Below, in pieces: positions 1 through 4,060 of a DNA stretch of 5,087 nucleotides. Location of the stretch: NCBI GenBank assembly GCA_030040475.1, contig JASHTQ010000434.1:1-5087 (forward strand), given 5' to 3'. The stretch's first letter is position 1; each line of letters begins with the position of its first letter. A program made the translations under genes and the position numbers. The DNA comes from Streptosporangiaceae bacterium. GTDB taxonomy: Bacteria; Actinomycetota; Actinomycetes; Streptosporangiales; Streptosporangiaceae. The notes under the pieces are model-generated. The model made no database searches. It saw only the letters and a list, made by a program, of their open reading frames with translations, and was not told where the DNA came from.

Positions 1-443
1 AGGCACCTGGCCGCCCAGGCGCCCTGCGGGGTGCCGTCCTCGAGCAGCAGGTCCTGGGCCAGGGCGAGCAGCGCGTCGCCGGCCAGGATCGCCGCGCCGA
101 CGCCGAACACGGTCCACGCCGTCGGGCGGTGCCTGCGCTCGGTGTCGCCGTCCATGATGTCGTCGTGCAGCAGCGAGAAGTTGTGCACGAGCTCGACGGC
201 CACGGCGGAGGTCACGCCGCGCTCTTGCGGGGCGCCCGCGGCGCGGGCGGACAGCAGGGCCAGCGCCGGGCGCAGCGCCTTGCCGCTGCCGCCTCCCGTC
301 GGGTTACCCTCGGCGTCGGCAAGCCCGAGGTGATACGCCGCGACGACACGGACGTCCGGCGTCAGCCTCGAGATCGCGGACTCCATCGCCGGACCCACCA
401 GGTCCCGCGCCAGGGCCACACCTTCAGGCATCACAGCAGTCAC
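1..443 (-). CDS. Polyprenyl (isoprenyl) diphosphate synthase, 3' end outside window
   Basis: This is the N-terminal part (147 whole codons) of an all-trans isoprenyl diphosphate synthase, a cytosolic enzyme that adds IPP to allylic diphosphates. Visible family motifs are GKALRP at residues 54-59 (substrate-binding Lys and Arg), the first Asp-rich motif LLHDDIMD at 91-98 (Mg2+/diphosphate binding by D94, D95 and D98), the following RRHRPTAW and the helix GDALLALA. The second Asp-rich motif lies beyond the left edge. The GTG start at 443 shares a 4-nt GTGA with the hpnE stop and has a G-run (451-455) seven bases upstream; an in-frame ATG at 431 lacks such a site. Position last in an hpnCDE operon suggests it makes FPP for squalene synthesis, but chain length (C15, C20 or longer) cannot be read from this fragment. 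The family call is secure; the product is inferred. Confidence 0.93.
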   Translation of the reverse strand, partial: MTAVMPEGVALARDLVGPAMESAISRLTPDVRVVAAYHLGLADAEGNPTGGGSGKALRPALALLSARAAGAPQERGVTSAVAVELVHNFSLLHDDIMDGDTERRHRPTAWTVFGVGAAILAGDALLALAQDLLLEDGTPQGAWAARC

Positions 444-2023
444 TGACGTACCCCCATCGTTGAGGTGGAAGCGTTCCATTCCGGTCCAAGATCAGTTCGG
501 CGCAGCTCGATCGCCGCGGCAAGCCCGCTGCGCACGGCGCCCTCCATCGTGTCCGGCCAGCCGGTGTCGGTCCACGCGCCGGCCAGCACAAGCCCGGGCA
601 GCCGGGTCCCCGCCTTCGGCCGCAGCGCGTTGCACCCCGGCTCCTGGCGGAAGGTGGCGCGCCGCTCGCGGGTGACGAAGAACTCGGTGACCGTGGCGTC
701 CCGCGCCGCCGGGAACAGGTCGGCAAGCGCTGGCACGAACCGCTCCCGCAGTTGCGCCGCCGGCACGTCCACGTACTCCTCCGCCGCCGACAGCGAAATA
801 GCCAGGTACTGCGGCCGGTTGGCGCTGCCCGCCGCGGAATGAAACCCGGGTTCCAGCACCGCGGAAGGTAGTGAATCCCCGGTTTCATTCCGGTGGGAGG
901 CGGGCGGGAGGTCGCGGAGGCCGGAGATCGCGGTGCGGTCGAAGACCCACTGGACCGGGGAATCGATCGCCGCGGCGAACGGCAGGTCGGTGACCGGGCG
1001 GTCGTAGATCACGTGCACGTTGACGATCGGCGACGCGCCCAGGCCGGACCACGAGTCGACCGCGCCGGCCGGGAGCGTGGTCGGCGGGACCAGGCGGGCG
1101 GCGGCCTCGTGCGGGACCGCTAGCACCACCGCGTCGGCGGGGACCTGAGTGGCGGGATAGCCGGCGTCCGCTGAGGTCGCACCGGGGGGGTAGCCGGGGT
1201 CTGTCGGGTGGGCGGAGCTCGCGCCCTCGTAGTCGGCGGGCTCGACGGGGCGCGCCAGGTACACGGTGAACCTCGCGTGCGCGGTGTCGCCTGGGTCGTT
1301 GACCTCGATCGCGCCGGCCTTGGCGCCCAGGTGGACCTGGGCTCCTAGCTTGGACAGGAGGGTGGCGGCGGCGTCGCCGTGCAGTTCGCCCAGGGGCAGG
1401 GCTGGGACGCCGATGTCGGCGGCGTTGTTGCGGCCCAGCAGGCCGGTCTTCACCACCGTGGCGGCGAGGGCGAGGTTGGCGTCGTCGCCGGCGATGTTCA
1501 GCGCGGAGACGCTGAACAGGTCCCACAGCGCGCGGCGGGCGTGGCTGCTCTGGCCGCGGGCGGCGAGCCAGTCGCCGAAACGCTGCGTGTCGAGCGCGGG
1601 GTCTGCCGGGTCCAGGCCGCGCATCGCGAGGGCCGGGCGGGATACCACGGCTCGTTCGGCCAAAGAAAGAAACGGATACCTGGCAAGGGCCGGCAGCATA
1701 TGCAGGGGGCCGGGGAGCGCGGTCCTGCGGAGCCTGGCGCGCCGGCCCGGGGCGAGGACGGTCACGTCGAAGCGGGGCTGCAGCGGGGCGTGCGCGGTCA
1801 TGCCGAGCTTGCCGAGCAGGCCGCGGTAGGCGGTGCAGCAGCCGAGGTAGATGTGCTGGCCGGTGTCGACGACCAGGCCGTCGCGGGTGAACGAGCAGGT
1901 CGCGCCGCCGAGCCTGGGCCTGGCCTCGAGCAGGGTGACGCGCGCGCCGGACTCGGCGAGGGCGACCGCGGCGGTGATGCCGGCCAGGCCGCCGCCGATC
2001 ACTACTACTCGCGTGGGGGTCAT
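440..2023 (-). CDS. hpnE: Hydroxysqualene dehydroxylase HpnE (FAD-dependent amine oxidase-like)
   Basis: HpnE (EC 1.17.8.1) reduces hydroxysqualene to squalene, the last step of the HpnCDE route. The 527-residue protein begins with a Rossmann FAD motif VVVIGGGLAG (6-15), an acidic ribose-binding residue in LLEARPRLGG (31-40) and the conserved VDTGQHIYLGCCTAYR (52-67). Also present are WDLFSVSALN (167-176), SPVQWVFDRT (355-364), FFVTRERRATF (448-458) and the C-terminal FAD motif LAGAWTDTGWPDTMEGAVRSG (480-500). The ATG start overlaps the hpnD stop as ATGA and has a strong GGGAGG site. The protein is longer than the roughly 430-470 residues I expect for the family. Two inserts account for this: about 259-293 (Pro/Gly/Ala/Tyr-rich, ahead of PADAVVLAVP) and about 371-404 (between ISGLR and QYLAIS). 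The second contains an inverted-repeat element with unusual codons. All core motifs are intact, so it is probably active. Confidence 0.96.
   Translation of the reverse strand: MTPTRVVVIGGGLAGITAAVALAESGARVTLLEARPRLGGATCSFTRDGLVVDTGQHIYLGCCTAYRGLLGKLGMTAHAPLQPRFDVTVLAPGRRARLRRTALPGPLHMLPALARYPFLSLAERAVVSRPALAMRGLDPADPALDTQRFGDWLAARGQSSHARRALWDLFSVSALNIAGDDANLALAATVVKTGLLGRNNAADIGVPALPLGELHGDAAATLLSKLGAQVHLGAKAGAIEVNDPGDTAHARFTVYLARPVEPADYEGASSAHPTDPGYPPGATSADAGYPATQVPADAVVLAVPHEAAARLVPPTTLPAGAVDSWSGLGASPIVNVHVIYDRPVTDLPFAAAIDSPVQWVFDRTAISGLRDLPPASHRNETGDSLPSAVLEPGFHSAAGSANRPQYLAISLSAAEEYVDVPAAQLRERFVPALADLFPAARDATVTEFFVTRERRATFRQEPGCNALRPKAGTRLPGLVLAGAWTDTGWPDTMEGAVRSGLAAAIELRRTDLGPEWNASTSTMGVRQ
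835..892. repeat. 58-bp palindromic element inserted in frame in hpnE
   Basis: CGGAATGAAACC (835-846) and its exact complement GGTTTCATTCCG (881-892) form a 12-bp perfect stem. After one mismatch three further pairs follow (848-850 with 877-879). The loop has its own small TTCC/GGAA stem (851-854 with 863-866), and the left arm overlaps a local AACCCGGGTT palindrome. The element encodes HpnE residues 378-397, which homologues as I know them lack. In hpnE frame its codons include AAT, GAA, GAT, TCA, CTA, CCT, TTT and CAT, very unlike the GC-ending codons on both sides. This points to an acquired element rather than drift. Confidence 0.8.
1145..1249 (-). repeat. Low-complexity in-frame insert with internal duplication in hpnE
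   Basis: HpnE residues about 259-293 form a Pro/Gly/Ala/Tyr-rich stretch ahead of the conserved PADAVVLAVP strand. It contains a 15-bp near-repeat, GGGATAGCCGGCGTC (1154-1168) and GGGGTAGCCGGGGTC (1187-1201), 33 bp apart, which gives the related peptides DAGYP and DPGYP. A run of seven G (1184-1190, C7 in the coding strand) sits between them. The stretch looks like an expanded surface loop; the exact insert borders are approximate. Confidence 0.55.
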
Positions 2024-2904
2024 CGGATCCTCCCGGCTAGGGCGCGGGCGGCCACCACGGCCTTCTGCTTGCCCGACAGGGACATCCGGCCGCGCAGCAC
2101 GGCCGCGGGGTCGGCCGCGATCCGGTCCAGCAGGCCGCGGTAGATGCCGGCCATCGCGCCGGTGCAGGCGGCGCTGCGGCGATCCAGCATGGCGAGCAGG
2201 CGCAGGCCGGTGGCGTACAGGTCGCGGGCCCTGCCCACCTCGAACTCGACCAGCTTGGCGAACTGCCGCGGGTCGGGGTCGGCCAGGTCGAGGTCGAACT
2301 TGGCCAGGTCCTCCGCGGGCAGGTAGATGCGGCCGTTGCCGTGGTCCTCGCGGATGTCGCGCAGGATGTTGGTCAGCTGAAGGGCGAGGCCGAGCGAGTC
2401 GGCGAGCTCCGACGCGTGCTCGGAATTGCCCCGGGTGCCGAAGATGCCCAGGGACAGGCGGCCGATCGAGCCCGCCACGCAGCGGCAGTAGTGCAGCAGG
2501 TCCTCGAACGTCTGGTAGCTGGTGCCCTTGACGTCCGCGACGCAGCCGTCGATCAGCTCGCCGAACGCCGCCAGCGGCACCGGGTAGTTGCGGGCCACGT
2601 CGGCCAGCGCGAACAGCACCGGGTCGGTGCCGTCCGAGTAACTGCCGTCCGGGTTACCGCCGTCCGGGTTACTGCCGTCCGGGTTCAGGTCAAGGACCTC
2701 GCGGCGGGCGGCCTCCAGGCCGGTGATCTTCTGTTCCGGCGGCAGCGTGCCGTCGCCGATGTCGTCGATCCGGCGGGCGAAGGCGTAGATGACCGCGAGG
2801 CCGCGGCGCTTGGCGGGCGGCAGCAGCCTGATGCCGTAGGCGAAGTTCCTGGCCTGGGTCCAGGTGATCCGCTCGCACTCGGCGTACGCGTCGGTGAGTT
2901 CCAC
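2020..2904 (-). CDS. hpnD: Presqualene diphosphate synthase HpnD
   Basis: HpnD (EC 2.5.1.103) joins two farnesyl diphosphates head-to-head to give presqualene diphosphate. The 294-residue all-helical trans-isoprenyl synthase (squalene/phytoene synthase family) has the first Asp-rich motif RRIDDIGD at 44-51 and the second, LTNILRDIREDHGNGRIYLP, at 177-196, with D183, E186 and D187 as likely metal ligands. YGIRLLPPAKR (23-33) and AGSIGRLSLGIFG (144-156) are also typical. The wording LTNILRDIRED (not EHWQDVAED) identifies it as HpnD rather than HpnC. The open frame extends to 3477, but that upstream part only shadows hpnC; the GTG at 2904 reuses the last base of the hpnC stop (TAGTG) and has AGG five bases before it. 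Residues 74-93 are an NPDGS-type repeat encoded by a 15-bp minisatellite, in the stretch between the two Asp-rich motifs where homologues usually have a short loop. Confidence 0.96.
   Translation of the reverse strand: MELTDAYAECERITWTQARNFAYGIRLLPPAKRRGLAVIYAFARRIDDIGDGTLPPEQKITGLEAARREVLDLNPDGSNPDGGNPDGSYSDGTDPVLFALADVARNYPVPLAAFGELIDGCVADVKGTSYQTFEDLLHYCRCVAGSIGRLSLGIFGTRGNSEHASELADSLGLALQLTNILRDIREDHGNGRIYLPAEDLAKFDLDLADPDPRQFAKLVEFEVGRARDLYATGLRLLAMLDRRSAACTGAMAGIYRGLLDRIAADPAAVLRGRMSLSGKQKAVVAARALAGRIR
2029..2034 (-). promoter_or_regulatory. Strong ribosome binding site of hpnE inside the hpnD 3' end
   Basis: GGGAGG lies five bases before the hpnE ATG and within the last codons of hpnD. 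It is the best Shine-Dalgarno match in the operon. It fixes the hpnE start at 2023 and suggests that HpnE translation can initiate efficiently on its own as well as by ATGA coupling. Confidence 0.8.
2630..2689. repeat. 15-bp minisatellite inside hpnD (about 3.7 copies)
   Basis: Units CCGTCCGRGTWACYG start at 2630, 2645 and 2660; a fourth, at 2675, keeps CCGTCCGGGTT and then diverges. The middle copies are nearly identical. On the minus strand the array encodes NPDGS, NPDGG, NPDGS and YSDGT (HpnD residues 74-93), a polar, acidic, probably flexible loop. The 15-bp period keeps the frame, so copy number could vary without breaking the enzyme. Confidence 0.9.
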
Positions 2905-3797
2905 TAGCGCCTGCTCAGGTAGGTCGTGACAAGCTCGGCGGCCAGCCGCCGCTTGCGCGGGCGGGCGGTCGCCGTGAGCACGTCGTAGTGCTGGGCCTCG
3001 ATCGCGGCGAGCGCGGCGCGGCCGCCGGCCACGTAGCCCGCGACGGCGAGCCTGGCCCAGCCGTGCAGCGTGCCGACGAGCGGCGCGCCGTCGTCGAGCA
3101 TGTGCCTGGCGCGCGCCACCTCGAAGGTCATCAGGGCCTTGACGGCCTGGTTCGCGGCGGGTTCTGTCAGGTCCGCCTCGGTTACGCCGAAGAGCTCCAT
3201 GTCGTCGGCGGGCAGGTAGATCCGGCCCTTGTCGCGCAGGTCCTCCGCCACGTCCTGCCAGTGCTCGGCCAGTTGCAGCGCGGTGCAGATGCGGTCGGAG
3301 AGGGCGATGCGCTCGTCGGTCGCGGCGCCGAAGATATGCAGCACGACGCGGCCGACCGGGTTGGCGGACAGGTCGCAGTACCGCTGCAGTTCGTCGAACG
3401 TGGCGTACCTGGTGACCTCCTGGTCCTGGCGGTTGGCCTGGATGAGGTCGAGCAAGGGCTGGGCCGGGACGCCGCACTCCCTGACGGTGTCGGCGAGGGT
3501 CTTCAGGGCCGGGGCGTTGGGCGCCCGGCCGTCGTAGATGCTCCTGACGTCGGCTTCGAGCTCGTCGAGGAGCTTGTTCCTGAGCCGTGCCTGGTCGTCG
3601 GCTCCCGCGGCTTCGTCGCCCAGGTCGTCGGTGAGGCGGGCGAAGCAGTACAGGGCGGTCAGGTGGCGGCGGTGGGCCTGCGGGAGCACGCGCAGGGCGA
3701 CGGGGAAGTTCTCGCCCGAGGCGTTGGCGACCACATCCTGGGCACGCGTGACCGACGGGCGGACGTCCGCCCGTTCCGGAGCGCGACTTCCGGTCAC
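2904..3797 (-). CDS. hpnC: Hydroxysqualene synthase HpnC
   Basis: HpnC (EC 4.2.3.156) converts presqualene diphosphate to hydroxysqualene. The 297-residue protein belongs to the squalene/phytoene synthase family, with ENFPVALRVLP near the N terminus, the first Asp-rich motif RLTDDLGDE at 54-62 and the second, LQLAEHWQDVAEDLRDKGRIYLP, starting at about 174 (metal ligands D182, E185 and D186). The EHWQDVAED wording is characteristic of HpnC. It is the first gene of the operon and its TAG stop overlaps the hpnD GTG. Only two in-frame starts exist before an upstream stop at 3849-3851: GTG at 3797 and TTG at 3833. I prefer 3797 because the extra 12 codons are AT-rich, unlike the gene, include a TTA codon and overlap a promoter-like TATTAAT. 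Neither start has a convincing ribosome binding site. Function is secure; the start is moderately sure. Confidence 0.94.
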   Translation of the reverse strand: MTGSRAPERADVRPSVTRAQDVVANASGENFPVALRVLPQAHRRHLTALYCFARLTDDLGDEAAGADDQARLRNKLLDELEADVRSIYDGRAPNAPALKTLADTVRECGVPAQPLLDLIQANRQDQEVTRYATFDELQRYCDLSANPVGRVVLHIFGAATDERIALSDRICTALQLAEHWQDVAEDLRDKGRIYLPADDMELFGVTEADLTEPAANQAVKALMTFEVARARHMLDDGAPLVGTLHGWARLAVAGYVAGGRAALAAIEAQHYDVLTATARPRKRRLAAELVTTYLSRR

Positions 3798-3822
3798 CCA
3801 GTCATTTTCGAGGTAATGCGGA

Positions 3823-3852
3823 ATTAATAGCAAACAATGACGCGCGCGTCAC
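3823..3852 (-). promoter_or_regulatory. Candidate hpnC promoter (-35 GTGACG, -10 TATTAAT)
   Basis: On the minus strand, GTGACG (3852-3847) is followed after 17 bases by TATTAAT (3829-3823). This is a partial match (4 of 6 in each box) to a housekeeping sigma promoter in an AT-rich patch. Transcription would begin near 3816, leaving a leader of about 19 nt before the GTG at 3797. If this promoter is real, the TTG at 3833 cannot be the start of its product. The match is modest and other promoters further upstream in the AT-rich zone are possible. Confidence 0.35.
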
Positions 3853-3859
3853 ATGACGC
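3838..3859. promoter_or_regulatory. Overlapping palindromes with three TGACGC half-sites (operator-like)
   Basis: TGACGCGCGCGTCA at 3838-3851 is a perfect 14-bp palindrome. Its right half also forms a second dyad, GCGTCA-CA-TGACGC, at 3846-3859. The result is three alternating copies of TGACGC. The site covers the candidate -35 box and spacer of the hpnC promoter, which is where a dimeric repressor would be expected to bind. No regulator gene is visible in the window, so the binding protein is unknown. Confidence 0.45.
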
Positions 3860-3865
3860 CGGTGT

Positions 3866-3889
3866 CGGTTTCCCGGGCCGGTTTCCCGG
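3866..3889 (-). repeat. Tandem 11-bp duplication forming CGG-GAAA-CCG hairpins
   Basis: CGGTTTCCCGG occurs at 3866-3876 and again at 3879-3889, with a 2-bp gap. Read on the minus strand, the direction of the hpn genes, each copy contains CGG-GAAA-CCG, a small stem capped by a GAAA (GNRA) tetraloop; the first copy transcribed extends to a 4-bp CCGG stem. If transcription started further upstream, in the AT-rich zone, these two hairpins would lie in the hpnC leader. With the proximal promoter they would be untranscribed DNA. Confidence 0.4.
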
Positions 3890-3944
3890 ATCGCTGCGCG
3901 ACGTGCTCGCTACTGTTCGCACAGGTTAGGCGGCGGAAAAAATA

Positions 3945-3960
3945 GTTTGCACCAGCGAAC
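3945..3960. repeat. Short inverted repeat GTTTGC-N4-GCGAAC
   Basis: GTTTGC (3945-3950) and GCGAAC (3955-3960) pair with one mismatch across ACCA. Related hexamers occur at 3915-3920 (GTTCGC) and 3830-3835 (GCAAAC), so the same short motif appears four times between the two genes. It could be a regulator half-site. The order of the arms is opposite to that of an actinobacterial LexA box. Confidence 0.3.
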
Positions 3961-3981
3961 AACGTTATGCTAGCTAATCTA

Positions 3982-3999
3982 ACTGACGTACGTGTCAGT
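3982..3999. promoter_or_regulatory. Dyad ACTGAC-N6-GTCAGT (operator-like)
   Basis: ACTGACGTACGTGTCAGT has perfect 6-bp arms around a GTACGT spacer and lies in the AT-rich part of the intergenic region, about 185 bp upstream of the hpnC start. Size and symmetry resemble TetR-family operators, and the arm core TGAC is shared with the palindrome at 3838-3851. On the minus strand it includes CTGACA, a possible -35 box, but I see no well-spaced -10 for it. Function is inferred only. Confidence 0.35.
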
Positions 4000-4030
4000 A
4001 ATGTTGGAAGCCTCGGCATTAAATGGCCGC

Positions 4031-4060
4031 TCAGGTGCGCTCGGGTGCGCTCAGGTGCGC
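4031..4060. repeat. Three tandem 10-bp units across the phosphatase stop codon
   Basis: TCAGGTGCGC (4031-4040), TCGGGTGCGC (4041-4050) and TCAGGTGCGC (4051-4060) are contiguous copies; the outer two are identical. The unit at 4051-4060 supplies the last codons and the TGA stop of the phosphatase, and the other two lie just downstream. Because 10 is not a multiple of 3, the array is tolerable only where it is, at and after the stop. Confidence 0.85.

Larger units (their letters stand above)
3798..4050. other. Intergenic region upstream of the hpn operon
   Basis: About 250 bp separate the phosphatase stop from hpnC, and no gene is evident on either strand. The segment from about 3936 to 4024 is AT-rich against a very GC-rich background, as is 3801-3838. 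It contains a perfect 14-bp palindrome (3838-3851), a TGAC dyad (3982-3999), four GTTYGC/GCRAAC hexamers, an 11-bp tandem duplication (3866-3889) and the tandem 10-bp units reaching into the phosphatase stop. I see no clear intrinsic terminator for the phosphatase: the CGGC/GCCG stem around 4013-4028 is weak and lacks a T-run. The region most likely holds the hpn operon promoter(s) and regulator sites. Confidence 0.8.

Noticed and set aside
1379..2143. Long open frame on the plus strand (254 codons), antisense to hpnE and the hpnD 3' end
   Set aside because: It mirrors the third-position GC bias of the recognised minus-strand genes, and its Gly/Ala/Arg-rich translation has no recognisable domain.
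2905..3477. Upstream extension of the hpnD frame into hpnC
   Set aside because: The translation is Arg/Pro/Gly-rich noise. Homology to HpnD begins at the GTG at 2904, which overlaps the hpnC stop.
2988..3827. Plus-strand open frame of 279 codons antisense to hpnC
   Set aside because: It is a shadow of hpnC, with low-complexity Val/Gly/Arg composition and no family motif.
3849..3864. CRP-like site built on TGTGA on the minus strand
   Set aside because: The matching TCACA half-site is not present at the required 6-bp spacing; the symmetric unit is the TGACGC palindrome instead.
3945..3960. Possible LexA (SOS) box from the GAAC/GTTC-like arms
   Set aside because: The arms are in the order GTTTGC-N4-GCGAAC. 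An actinobacterial LexA box needs CGAAC before GTTCG, so the symmetry is reversed.
4013..4028. Possible intrinsic terminator after the phosphatase (CGGC/GCCG stem)
   Set aside because: The stem is only four pairs with an AT loop and no following T-run, too weak to call.
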